Notes under the pieces: model-generated
What the model was told of the DNA's origin: nothing
Database searches by the model: none
What the model saw: the letters and a program-made list of their open reading frames with translations, nothing else
Made by a program: the position numbers and the translations under genes
In this document: in pieces, positions 17,514 to 25,670 of the stretch
How positions within the stretch are numbered: the stretch's first letter is position 1
Layout: the number at the start of each line of letters is the position of its first letter
Assembly: GCA_964465945.1 (NCBI GenBank)
Contig: CAYXMM010000003.1
Location: forward strand, 1 to 64,000
Length of the DNA: 64,000 nucleotides
DNA from: JAJRPT01 sp964465945
GTDB taxonomy: Bacteria > Bacteroidota > Ignavibacteria > Kapaibacteriales > UBA2268
Direction: 5' to 3'

Positions 17514-17945
17514 TTATTTCGGAATAGTTAATTCAACTGGCTTATTTCTAATAAACTCAGATAAATAAGTTTCTTTAAATACTTTATCAACTTTTTTCTG
17601 TAAAAGCATCATAGGGTTACGAATAGAGCAAAATTCAAATCTACTACAACTATTATGCTCTTCTAATGTGCATTCAACAATTTCAGGATGACTTTCTAAA
17701 GCAGTAATAATTGTCATTAGAGAAGTAGTGTGAGCGTCAATATTAAGTTCATACCCACCTTTCATTCCTTGAATTGTATTAACTAAACCTTCTCTTTTCA
17801 AATGTTGAAGTGTTTTTGCTAAAAATTCAAAAGAAAGTTCTAAATTATCAGCAATTTCTTTAGCAGTAATCAAACCACCTTGATTTTCGGCTAAATATTG
17901 CATTGCCATTATACCATATTCAGATTTTTTAGATAATTTTAGCAT
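17514..17945 (-). CDS. Rrf2-family regulator of the suf operon
   Basis: 143 residues. An N-terminal winged helix-turn-helix (M-L-K-L-S-K-K-S-E-Y-G-I-M-A-M, recognition helix near 38-52, wing G-M-K-G-G-Y-E-L) defines Rrf2. Three cysteines, C92, C100 and C106, sit where IscR- and SufR-type members bind an Fe-S cluster, with spacing C-x7-C-x5-C. First gene of the suf transcript, so it probably senses Fe-S status and autoregulates the operon. Whether it represses or activates cannot be read. It fills the place of SufR/IscR, but identity with either is not claimed. Confidence 0.92.
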   Translation of the reverse strand: MLKLSKKSEYGIMAMQYLAENQGGLITAKEIADNLELSFEFLAKTLQHLKREGLVNTIQGMKGGYELNIDAHTTSLMTIITALESHPEIVECTLEEHNSCSRFEFCSIRNPMMLLQKKVDKVFKETYLSEFIRNKPVELTIPK

Positions 17946-17985
17946 CTTACTTTGCCATTCAAAAAATATTGTTGATTTGATATTT

Positions 17986-18017
17986 CAAAATTACGACTAA
18001 TTTACTCTTATTCCAAA
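17986..18017 (-). promoter_or_regulatory. Bacteroidota-type promoter of the suf operon
   Basis: On the minus strand, a -33 TTTG (18017-18014), a spacer of exactly 20 nt, and a -7 TAATTTTG (17993-17986) match the TTTG-N19-21-TAnnTTTG consensus. The -7 box ends 40 nt before the Rrf2 start. An Rrf2 operator is expected nearby, but no convincing palindrome was picked out by eye. Confidence 0.65.
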
Positions 18018-18227
18018 AAAAATTATTAAATAATTAAAATAAATATAGATAAAATAGTTTATATTTATTACTAATTTGCATTTAAAATCATCTAATATTA
18101 TACAAATGTTTAATTTTAAAGTGATTAAATGTGTATTGCTTGACTTATTCAGTAACATTTGTTCTAAATATAAAACTTGAATTATTATAAATTTATTCAA
18201 CCTAAAAATATATAAATTAATATTTCT

Positions 18228-18235
18228 TATATTTG
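18228..18235 (+). promoter_or_regulatory. Putative -7 box for the TPR protein gene
   Basis: TATATTTG matches TAnnTTTG and lies 26 nt before the ATG at 18262. No TTTG is found at the right distance upstream. Confidence 0.35.
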
Positions 18236-18261
18236 CAAACGAAAACAATATAATTTTAAAA

Positions 18262-19410
18262 ATGGAAATTTCACCTTTATTCGCAGTAGATGCTGAAGAA
18301 CTATTAGAAAATGGGCAAGTGCAAGAGGCAATTGATTTGTGTCTTGCTGGGCTTGAAGTTTATCCTGGATACCCTACTGGCGAAGCAGTTTTAGCTCGTG
18401 CATATAAAATGACAGGCGATGCTGATAAAGCGAACGAAATTTTAGAAGAGGCAATTAGCAAAAATCCATTTAACAAAGCACTTGAAACACTGAAAAAGTT
18501 CGATTTAGAAATTGAAAGTATAGAAAAAGTCGAAAGAGTAAGTAGGTTTTCTAATTTTTCAACAAAAAGTATTGAAGTTAGAGAAAATATTGTTGAAATT
18601 GAGAAATCTGATGATGGAGATGAAAATTTTGAAACTCTTGAAGATTTCAAGTTTGATGATGAAATTGATATATTATCCGATATAGAAGATTTTGAGAATG
18701 AAAGTAATAATGATAATGAAGAGCTTGATTTAGATTCTTTTATGGATTCTGAAGATGATTTAGAAAAAGAATTAAATGAAAGTGAAATAGAAGTATTTAA
18801 AGATGAGATTGAAGATGATTTTAATTTAGATTTGATAGAAGAAAGTTTTAATTTAGAAGAAAAATATTTAACTAATATAAATGAAGATTATTCTGATTTA
18901 GAAGATTTTGATTTAGTTGAAAAATTTGAAAATGAAGAAGCGGTTTTAATTGATTACGAAGATATAAGTTTAATCTCAGGATTGAATAAACAGGGTAAAA
19001 TAATTGATATTAAGCCATTTAAGAAAGAAGAAATTTTAAATGTTAATTTTGATTATAATTTTAGTCAATTTCCAAAAGGACATCAAATAACAATTGATGG
19101 TAAAATTTCATCACTAAGTGTGGAAAGTTTAGCTAATAGTCTTATTAAAAAGAATGCATCTCGTAACAGAATTGAAAACATAGAGTCCAATATTAGCGAT
19201 TTTAACGTTGGCGAAATTGTTACTGAAACTATGGGTGAGATTTATTTTGAGCAAGGTGCATACAATGAAGCAATTAAAGTTTTTGAGAAATTAAAAACCC
19301 AAAAACCAGAAAAAGTTAAGTTATATATTAGAAAAATTGAAGAGATTGAAGAAGAGAAAGAAAAAGATTTGAATAGTAAAAGAAATTTTAATTTTAAAAA
19401 GGATAACTGA
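18262..19410 (+). CDS. Acidic TPR-containing protein
   Basis: 382 residues, no signal peptide or membrane segment. Two tetratricopeptide repeats occupy about residues 7-75, with the typical A-x3-Y/L-x-G-x2-x-A-I spacing (G-Q-V-Q-E-A-I; G-D-A-D-K-A-N). A lone C-terminal TPR (about 320-360, E-Q-G-A-Y-N-E-A-I-K-V-F-E-K-L) precedes a charged tail. The centre (about 100-240) is extremely rich in Asp and Glu and probably disordered. TPRs bind peptides, so an adaptor role is likely, but the partner is unknown. It is followed 13 nt later by the phosphohexomutase gene, so they are cotranscribed. Functional linkage is not established. Confidence 0.8.
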   Translation: MEISPLFAVDAEELLENGQVQEAIDLCLAGLEVYPGYPTGEAVLARAYKMTGDADKANEILEEAISKNPFNKALETLKKFDLEIESIEKVERVSRFSNFSTKSIEVRENIVEIEKSDDGDENFETLEDFKFDDEIDILSDIEDFENESNNDNEELDLDSFMDSEDDLEKELNESEIEVFKDEIEDDFNLDLIEESFNLEEKYLTNINEDYSDLEDFDLVEKFENEEAVLIDYEDISLISGLNKQGKIIDIKPFKKEEILNVNFDYNFSQFPKGHQITIDGKISSLSVESLANSLIKKNASRNRIENIESNISDFNVGEIVTETMGEIYFEQGAYNEAIKVFEKLKTQKPEKVKLYIRKIEEIEEEKEKDLNSKRNFNFKKDN

Positions 19411-19423
19411 AAAGGAATTTGAA

Positions 19424-20818
19424 ATGATTAAGTTTGGAACTGATGGTTGGCGAGCCGAGATTGCTCGCGATTTTACATTTGAGAATTTAACTTATGCAGC
19501 CATTGGGACTGCTAATTATTTATTAAATAAAAAAGCTGATAATTTAGTTGTGATTGGGTATGACACAAGATTCTTATCTGGTGATTTCGCAATGGAATGT
19601 GCTAAGATTTTGAGTGAGAAAGGAATAAAAGTAGTTATATCGGATTCTATTTCCACAACTCCACAAGTCTCATATTTTACAAAAGCCCTGAAAGCTGATT
19701 TAGGAATTGTGATAACTGCATCACATAATCCGCCTAAGTATTCTGGATTTAAGGTGAAAGGGAACTTTGGAGGTCCTTCAAGTCCTGAAGAGATTGCTGC
19801 TATTGAGCAAGAAGTAAATTTAGTTGAAAGCAAACAAGAGAAAATTAGTTTAAAATCTACTGAAAATTACATAAATAATGGTTTTATCACTTTAAAAGAT
19901 TTTAAAAATGAATTTTATGAATATGTGAAGCAACAGATTGATATTGAAGCAATTAACAATTCTAATTTGAAAATTATATATGACCCTATGTTCGGGGCTG
20001 GAATATTAAATATAGATTATTTGTTGAAAAAAGTTGATGTTATACATAATTTCCATAGCACTAATTTTGGAAACATCGACCACCCAGAGCCAATCGCAGA
20101 GTGCTTAGGTGAACTTATTGAAATTGTAAAAAAATCTAATTATGACTATGCTTTTGCCACAGATGGCGATGCCGATAGAATAGGAACAGTTGATGGCGAA
20201 GGGACTTTCGTCGATTCACACAGGATATTTATGATATTGCTGAAATACCTATATGAAGTAAAAGGACTAAGAGGAAAAGTTGCAAAAACTGTTTCATTAA
20301 CAACAATGGTTAATTTATTTTGTGATGCAAATAATATTGAAATAATCGAAACACCAGTCGGCTTTAAATATATTGCTAAACTGATGGTTGATGAGGATAT
20401 TCTAATAGGTGGGGAAGAAAGTGGTGGATTATCTACTAAACTCCATATTCCAGAAAGAGATGGAATTTTTAATGCTATGCTCCTTTTAGAAGTAATGGTG
20501 AAAAGAGGAAAATCTTTAAAAGAACTATCCGACGAATTAGACGCCCAATTTGGTGTGCATAGATATAAACGAAAAGATATAAAAGTAACCGAAGACACTA
20601 AAGCAAGAATAATGGGCGCTTGTGCTAAATCACCGAAAGAGTTAAATGGCTATAATGTTGAAAGAATTGATACAACAGATGGCTATAAATTCTTTGTAAA
20701 TGGTGGCTGGCTAATTATCCGAGCATCTGGCACAGAACCATTATTAAGAATATATAGCGAAGCAAACTCTTACGAAATGGTCGATAAATTAATTGATGCA
20801 GGGTTGAATTTGGCTTAA
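19424..20818 (+). CDS. Phosphoglucomutase/phosphomannomutase family enzyme
   Basis: 464 residues, the usual length of an alpha-D-phosphohexomutase. All four functional loops are readable: the phosphoserine loop I-T-A-S100-H-N-P, the Mg loop D-G-D-A-D-R (247-252), the sugar loop G-G-E-E-S-G-G-L, and the phosphate-binding loop R-A-S-G-T-E-P-L-L-R near the C-terminus. It interconverts hexose 1- and 6-phosphates to feed glycogen, LPS or cell-wall precursors. Glucose versus mannose preference cannot be decided. The M-I-K-F-G-T-D-G-W-R start is typical of the Bacteroidota/archaeal-like branch. Start supported by AAGGAATTT upstream. Confidence 0.93.
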   Translation: MIKFGTDGWRAEIARDFTFENLTYAAIGTANYLLNKKADNLVVIGYDTRFLSGDFAMECAKILSEKGIKVVISDSISTTPQVSYFTKALKADLGIVITASHNPPKYSGFKVKGNFGGPSSPEEIAAIEQEVNLVESKQEKISLKSTENYINNGFITLKDFKNEFYEYVKQQIDIEAINNSNLKIIYDPMFGAGILNIDYLLKKVDVIHNFHSTNFGNIDHPEPIAECLGELIEIVKKSNYDYAFATDGDADRIGTVDGEGTFVDSHRIFMILLKYLYEVKGLRGKVAKTVSLTTMVNLFCDANNIEIIETPVGFKYIAKLMVDEDILIGGEESGGLSTKLHIPERDGIFNAMLLLEVMVKRGKSLKELSDELDAQFGVHRYKRKDIKVTEDTKARIMGACAKSPKELNGYNVERIDTTDGYKFFVNGGWLIIRASGTEPLLRIYSEANSYEMVDKLIDAGLNLA

Positions 20819-21098
20819 CAAATATTAATTAAATTGTGAATTTTATAAGGATAATTTGGCTAAAATAACAGGTAATTAATACAATTACCAATTATATAAA
20901 TATGTCAAGTTAAATTATAATAAACGTATTTTAAGTAAATTAAGCATCAAATATTATATGTTCACTCATATTAACACATATCTGTGAAGAGTTTAAGGTT
21001 ATATATAATATAACTTTTATATTTACTTAGTTATTTACTTAGTGTTATAAAAGTATAATTTTAAATATAATGAAATGTAATAGGAAAATGCTGGTGAA

Positions 21099-21368
21099 TT
21101 AATAGACTTTTTTATGATTACCAATATCAATCAAAAGTACATTTTTGTCATTAATAAATCTGAAAATTACTCTTAAAGCATATTCAACAAAAAAAGCCCA
21201 ATATTCTTTTAATTTACCTTTTAACTTATGTGTTTTTAACTCTGAAGAAAACGGGTCAACTGAAAACATCTCAAATTTTTCAAAAATTAGTTCTTTTAGG
21301 TATGGATTCTGTTTAATAAGTTTTTTATAATCTCTTTTAAATTTACTATCCCAAACAAAATTAATCAT
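21099..21368 (-). CDS. RelE/YafQ-family toxin
   Basis: 89 residues with the family order visible: F-K-R-D-Y-K-K-L-I-K at the start, D-P-F near 38, T-H-K-L-K-G-K-L-K-E-Y-W-A-F in the centre, R-V-I-F-R-F, then I-D-I-G-N-H-K-K-V-Y at the end. Relatives are ribosome-dependent mRNA endonucleases neutralised by a cotranscribed antitoxin. The frame is intact and the central strands are conserved, so activity is plausible. The start lies inside the last codons of the upstream antitoxin frame (8-nt overlap), typical for such pairs. That antitoxin frame carries an internal TAA. No other gene lies within 250 bp downstream. Confidence 0.85.
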   Translation of the reverse strand: MINFVWDSKFKRDYKKLIKQNPYLKELIFEKFEMFSVDPFSSELKTHKLKGKLKEYWAFFVEYALRVIFRFINDKNVLLIDIGNHKKVY

Positions 21369-21567
21369 CTAAGTCTTTAAATAGATCATTAACACTTCCA
21401 ATTTTTACTTTTTCAATTTTGAAGTTTTCTTCAACTTCTAATACACGATTTAATAAAATATCTTCGTCACTTGCTAGGAGTCTATTTTTTATAATATTAA
21501 AAAATTACTTCTTTTGACTTAATTCTAATGAATCAAATTCATTTATCATTGTGTTTATTGTATCCAT
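21361..21567 (-). pseudogene. Antitoxin frame interrupted by a TAA stop
   Basis: From an ATG at 21567, preceded by a strong GAGGAGG ribosome-binding site, the frame reads M-D-T-I-N-T-M-I-N-E-F-D-S-L-E-L-S-Q-K-K, then TAA at codon 21 (21507-21505). It continues in the same frame F-F-N-I-I-K-N-R-L-L-A-S... to G-S-V-N-D-L-F-K-D-L-D-D and TAA at 21363-21361. Ignoring the internal stop, the 68-residue product looks like the small antitoxins found with this toxin family, which have a 'LS-x-K-E-x-F' stretch here. One G-to-T change (GAA to TAA) would explain it. No ATG, GTG or TTG follows the stop in frame. It could be a real nonsense mutation or a base-call error. Confidence 0.75.
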
Positions 21568-21759
21568 TAAATCCTCCTCTTTAAGATATTATTACGCAAT
21601 AAACAACTGAATATTTTATTAATATTCTTGAAATAAAAAAAAAATTAACAACAACAGATAATATAAAGTAAGCCACTTGGTTTGCTTTTTTAATTTTTGG
21701 CATATAGATTGTCAATTCTATTATGGTTTTAGTTATGTCGAATATTATTCAGGTCTAAA

Positions 21760-22536
21760 TTGAATAAATATTTTAATATATTATATGTAAGTCTTTTCTT
21801 TTTAATGGGTTCAATTAATCCGATAAAGGCACAAACTGGTGGAACTCCTTCACTTAGTTTACCTTCACTATCGGTTAATATTGACCAAAAGAATGAAAAG
21901 AATGACTTAATGCTTACATTACAAATTTTAGGTGTTATTACAGTATTAACATTAGCGCCTTCTATTTTAGTAATGATGACTTGTTTTACTCGCATAATTG
22001 TTGTATTCCATTTTCTTAAACAGGCACTTGGAACTACTACTCAACCACCTAACCAATTATTAACTGGATTAGCCCTATTTCTAACTTTCTTCGTTATGCA
22101 ACCTGTCCTCGACCAAGCGAATAATGAAGGCATTCAGCCATATATGAGAGAAGAAATAGACCAAGATCAAGCGATTGAAAACGTAATAAAGCCATTTAGA
22201 AACTATATGTTAAAGCACACTCGTGAAAATGATTTAGCTTTATTTATTAAATTGAGTGGAGGTGAAAAACCTAACTCAGTTGAAGAAGTTTCTATCTGGG
22301 CGATTATTCCAGCTTTTTCAATTTCAGAGTTGAAAACCGCATTTCAAATTGGATTTTTAATTTTTGTGCCTTTCCTTGTTTTAGATATGATTATTGCCTC
22401 GACATTAATGTCATTGGGTATGTTTTTATTACCGCCACAATTAATTTCCTTACCGATAAAGATTCTACTATTCATTTTAGTAGATGGTTGGAATTTAATT
22501 GTACATTCATTAATGAAGAGTATTTTACAGGAATAG
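21760..22536 (+). CDS. fliP: Flagellar export-gate protein FliP
   Basis: 258 residues. Core subunit of the FliPQR gate of the flagellar type III export apparatus in the inner membrane. Residues 1-25 form a cleavable signal peptide, normal for FliP. Then come the family blocks A-P-S-I-L-V-M-M-T-C-F-T-R-I-I-V-V-F-H-F-L, the periplasmic loop, F-x-I-S-E-L-K-T-A-F-Q-I-G-F, and L-D-M-I-I-A-S-T-L-M-S-L-G-M-F-L-L-P-P at the end. The start is TTG at 21760. No ATG or GTG lies upstream in frame, and the TTG keeps the signal peptide whole. First of six export/motor genes; fliO is not seen upstream. Confidence 0.95.
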   Translation: MNKYFNILYVSLFFLMGSINPIKAQTGGTPSLSLPSLSVNIDQKNEKNDLMLTLQILGVITVLTLAPSILVMMTCFTRIIVVFHFLKQALGTTTQPPNQLLTGLALFLTFFVMQPVLDQANNEGIQPYMREEIDQDQAIENVIKPFRNYMLKHTRENDLALFIKLSGGEKPNSVEEVSIWAIIPAFSISELKTAFQIGFLIFVPFLVLDMIIASTLMSLGMFLLPPQLISLPIKILLFILVDGWNLIVHSLMKSILQE

Positions 22537-22549
22537 CAAGAGGTAAATT

Positions 22550-22825
22550 ATGACTGACCAAATGGTTATGAGCATCGTTAGGGATGCGTTTTATTATGTT
22601 TTATTAGTTTGTGGACCGCTATTGTTGGTTTCATTAGTTGTAGGTTTGGTAATTTCAATTTTTCAAGCTGCAACAACGATTTCAGAACAAACTTTGACTT
22701 TTGTTCCAAAGCTAATTGCTGTATTTATTGTAACTGTTTTATTATTGCCTTTTATGTTAGGCACGTTAAAAACTTTTACTATAGAGATGTTTAATATGAT
22801 TGCCCAAATGGGTCCAATGAAGTAA
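22550..22825 (+). CDS. fliQ: Flagellar export-gate protein FliQ
   Basis: 91 residues, full length. Two transmembrane helices (about 15-42 and 52-75) frame the conserved F-Q-A-A-T-T-I-S-E-Q-T-L-T-F-V-P-K-L loop (about 38-55) that identifies FliQ. It assembles with FliP and FliR into the export gate. The ATG follows the fliP stop by 13 nt with an AGAGG ribosome-binding site. The next gene, fliF, starts 16 nt later. fliR and flhB, which often follow fliQ, are not in this window. Confidence 0.96.
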   Translation: MTDQMVMSIVRDAFYYVLLVCGPLLLVSLVVGLVISIFQAATTISEQTLTFVPKLIAVFIVTVLLLPFMLGTLKTFTIEMFNMIAQMGPMK

Positions 22826-22841
22826 TTAAAAGGATATTTTT

Positions 22842-24611
22842 ATGGCTGATGTATCAAATTCAAATTTAGAAATAGTTAATAATACTGTTCGATTATATAA
22901 AGGACTGAATAGAAATCAAAAAATAATCGGAATTGCAGTTATTTCACTTGTTCTAATTGGCTTCACATATTTAGTTTTTTCTACTGGTGAAAGCAAATTT
23001 GTTGCCTTATATACAGATTTAGAGCAAGATGATTCTGGTAAAATAGTTGAAGAACTTAAAGCACAAGAAATAGATTATAAATTAGAAGAAAATGGAAGTA
23101 AAATTTTAGTTCCAAAAGATAAAGTTGATGAAATTAGAATTGACCTTGCTAAAAAGGGCTTACCTGAAAATTCTAATGTTGGATACGAAATTTTTGATAG
23201 AACAAACCTCGGAATGAGTGAGTTTGTTCAGCAACTTAACTATCGAAGGGCGCTAGAAGGTGAACTTGCCAACACTATTTCAAATATGGAAGAAGTGAAA
23301 AGTGCAAGAGTTCATATTGTTATCCCAGAAAAGGCACTTTTCAAAAAAGACCAAAAGAAGCCCACTGCTTCTGTTACTTTACACTTAGAAAGTGGAAGAA
23401 GCGTTAATAAAATCAGTATCGAAGGTATTCAAAATTTAGTTGCCTCATCTGTAGAAGGTCTTATTCCTGCTGATGTTAAGGTTATGGATAATAAAGCTAA
23501 TGTGTTGTCAGAAGAAGTTTTAGATGAAAACTCTGTTGCTGGGAAAACTGCTCAACAGCATCAACAACAAAAAATCGTTGAGAACTATTATTCTGAAAAA
23601 ATTAAATCTTTATTAGATGGAGTTCTTGGTCCAGATAATACACAAGTTAAAGTTAATGCAGAGTTAGATTTTACACAAATAGAACAAGAAAAAGTGCAAT
23701 TCGATCCAGATGGTGCAGTTGTTAGATCAGAACAAAATGTTAAAAATACAAATGAGTCAGCTGATTCGCTAAGTTATCCTTATGTGAATATGGCAAAAGA
23801 TGAAGATACTCAAATTGCAAATTATGAGTTATCTAAAAATGTAGAACATATAATTCACGAAGTTGGGGCAATAAAACGACTGACAGTTTCAGTTTTAATA
23901 AATGGGACAGCACAAGTTGTAATCAAAAAAGATAATGAAAAAGTAATTCAATATACTCCAAGAACCGACGAAGAAATGCAAAAATTTAATGAAATTGTTC
24001 GCAATGTTGTTGGATTTGATGCAAATAGAAATGACCAAGTTAGCGTTATTAACGTTCCTTTTGCGTATAGTTTAGACAAAAATAATTATATGGACGAGTT
24101 CCAACCACCTTGGTATCAAATTGATGGGAATAAAAGAATTGTTTATTTAGTTGGCTTAATGTTTGTTATCTTTATTCTAATGTTTATGATATTACAATCT
24201 AAACAAGTAAGAGATAGAATTAGAATTGCTATGGGCTTGCCAGCCAAAGTAGTAATTGATGATTATGAAATTGAAGAGGAACACAAAGAAGATCAACTTG
24301 AAGCAATTGATTTTGATGATGATGATTTACTTTTATTACCAGCGGAGTTGCCTGAGCAGTTATTAATCGACCAAGATGCAATTTCAACAAGTGATGAATT
24401 AAATGAAGAAATTGAATCTGAACTACAATTTGAGAAGAGCTCATTAGCAAGTATGGCTGACGCAGATTTTGATGATGAAGATTTGTCAGAAGAAGCGCTG
24501 ATGAAACTTGAAATAAAAGGTAAAGTAGAGCAATTTATTGATGAAAATCCCGTCGAAGCAGTTAGATTGATGAGAATATTGATGCAAGATGAGGAATCTA
24601 AATTTATATAA
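22842..24611 (+). CDS. fliF: Flagellar MS-ring protein FliF
   Basis: 589 residues. Forms the MS ring in the inner membrane. TM1 (about 26-45) and TM2 (about 430-450, I-V-Y-L-V-G-L-M-F-V-I-F-I-L) bracket the periplasmic ring-building domains, with the family blocks F-V-A-L-Y-T-D-L, N-Y-R-R-A-L-E-G-E-L-A-N-T-I and A-R-V-H-I-V-I-P-E. After TM2 a cytoplasmic tail of about 130 residues is strongly acidic (D/E runs near 480-555) and ends in E-A-V-R-L-M-R-I-L, the expected FliG-binding helix. AAGGAT precedes the ATG. The acidic tail is heavier than usual and is echoed in FliH from the same operon. Confidence 0.96.
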   Translation: MADVSNSNLEIVNNTVRLYKGLNRNQKIIGIAVISLVLIGFTYLVFSTGESKFVALYTDLEQDDSGKIVEELKAQEIDYKLEENGSKILVPKDKVDEIRIDLAKKGLPENSNVGYEIFDRTNLGMSEFVQQLNYRRALEGELANTISNMEEVKSARVHIVIPEKALFKKDQKKPTASVTLHLESGRSVNKISIEGIQNLVASSVEGLIPADVKVMDNKANVLSEEVLDENSVAGKTAQQHQQQKIVENYYSEKIKSLLDGVLGPDNTQVKVNAELDFTQIEQEKVQFDPDGAVVRSEQNVKNTNESADSLSYPYVNMAKDEDTQIANYELSKNVEHIIHEVGAIKRLTVSVLINGTAQVVIKKDNEKVIQYTPRTDEEMQKFNEIVRNVVGFDANRNDQVSVINVPFAYSLDKNNYMDEFQPPWYQIDGNKRIVYLVGLMFVIFILMFMILQSKQVRDRIRIAMGLPAKVVIDDYEIEEEHKEDQLEAIDFDDDDLLLLPAELPEQLLIDQDAISTSDELNEEIESELQFEKSSLASMADADFDDEDLSEEALMKLEIKGKVEQFIDENPVEAVRLMRILMQDEESKFI

Positions 24612-24638
24612 TGAAATAAAAAAATAATAGGTTTAAAA

Positions 24639-25664
24639 ATGGCTAAAAAAAGAGACCTAAAATATGAAGATTTAACTGGTAAACAGAAAGTTGCCGTATT
24701 GCTAATGTCAATGGATGTTGATGTTGCAGCAAAAGTCTTTCAAGAATTTGATATGAAAGAAGTGGAACTTGTTGCTGTTGAGATTACTAATCTAAAAGAA
24801 TTAAATCCAAGTGTAATTGAAGCAGTGATAGAAGAGTTCTATCAATTAATGACAGCATCAAATTATTTAGTTGAAGGTGGTCTTGATTATGCTCAAATGA
24901 TTCTCGAAAAATCTTATGGCGCTGACAAAGCAAGAGATATTATAGAGAAAATTAGAGTATTGACTTCTGTTCGTGGTTTCACTGTGCTTAAAAAAGCAGA
25001 TCCACAACAACTTGCAAATTTCTTGTCAAAAGAACACCCTCAAACGATAGCACTTATTTTATCACACTTACCTGCTGACCAATCAGCTGAAGTGTTAGGT
25101 GAATTTGACGAAGCACTTCGTTCAGACACTGTGTTTAGAATTGCAACATTAGGCAAAGTTTCACCATCAATAGTCTCTGAAATCGAGTCTGTTGTTGATG
25201 AAATTGCTGAAACAACACTATCGCAAGATTTAGCAAAAACTGGTGGTACTCACATGGTTGCAAGTATCTTGAATAAATCTAACAATCAAATTGCAAAAAC
25301 TATTCTTGAAAATATTGAAGAACAAAATTATGCAATGGCTACTGAAATTAAACGATTAATGTTCTTGTTTGAAGATATAATCTTGATTGACGATAGAGGA
25401 GTTCAAAGAATTCTTAGAGATGTTGAAAAATCTGACCTTGCCCTTGCTCTTAAAGCTTCTGACAATAAAGTTCAAGATAAAATCTTTAAAAATATGTCTC
25501 AAAGAGCTGCCGAAGTTATTCGAGAAGAAATTGAATTTATGGGACCTGTTAAACTTAAAGATGTTGAATCAGCTCAAATGCGAATTGTAGATGTAATCAA
25601 AGACTTAGAAGCAAAAGATGAGATTATGATTGGCGGTAGAGGTAATGAGGACGTATTCGTTTAA
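24639..25664 (+). CDS. fliG: Flagellar motor switch protein FliG
   Basis: 341 residues, standard length. Rotor protein that couples the MS ring to the C-ring and carries the torque-generating charges. The N-terminal domain (T-G-K-Q-K-V-A-V-L-L-M-S-M) binds FliF. The middle domain holds the E-H-P-Q-T motif (132-136). The C-terminal domain contains M-F-L-F-E-D-I and the charged torque helix D-D-R-G-V-Q-R-I-L-R-D-V-E-K-S-D-L, then A-L-K-A. The key charges of that helix are present, which argues for a rotating flagellum and against a flagellum-derived injectisome. Confidence 0.97.
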   Translation: MAKKRDLKYEDLTGKQKVAVLLMSMDVDVAAKVFQEFDMKEVELVAVEITNLKELNPSVIEAVIEEFYQLMTASNYLVEGGLDYAQMILEKSYGADKARDIIEKIRVLTSVRGFTVLKKADPQQLANFLSKEHPQTIALILSHLPADQSAEVLGEFDEALRSDTVFRIATLGKVSPSIVSEIESVVDEIAETTLSQDLAKTGGTHMVASILNKSNNQIAKTILENIEEQNYAMATEIKRLMFLFEDIILIDDRGVQRILRDVEKSDLALALKASDNKVQDKIFKNMSQRAAEVIREEIEFMGPVKLKDVESAQMRIVDVIKDLEAKDEIMIGGRGNEDVFV

Positions 25665-25670
25665 TAGATT

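Larger units (their letters stand above)
17946..18261. other. Divergent intergenic region, suf operon / TPR protein
   Basis: 316 bp of about 80% A+T between divergent genes. It contains the suf promoter (17986-18017, minus strand) and a TATATTTG -7-like box (18228-18235) facing the TPR gene. An 83-codon minus-strand frame here is Ile/Asn/Tyr-rich and has no coding character. No RNA structure was recognised. Confidence 0.6.

Noticed and set aside
17997..18248. 83-codon minus-strand frame upstream of the TPR gene
   Set aside because: Ile/Asn/Tyr-rich translation of about 80% A+T DNA, overlapping the suf promoter; no coding signal.
20819..21098. Possible small RNA or riboswitch in the 280-bp gap before the toxin
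   Set aside because: Only A/T-rich sequence and a short TATTTACTTAGT-like direct repeat are visible; no recognisable RNA structure or gene.
21505..21507. Recoding of TAA in the antitoxin frame
   Set aside because: TAA is used as a normal stop by many genes here and no selenocysteine- or readthrough-type structure was recognised, so mutation or a base error is simpler.
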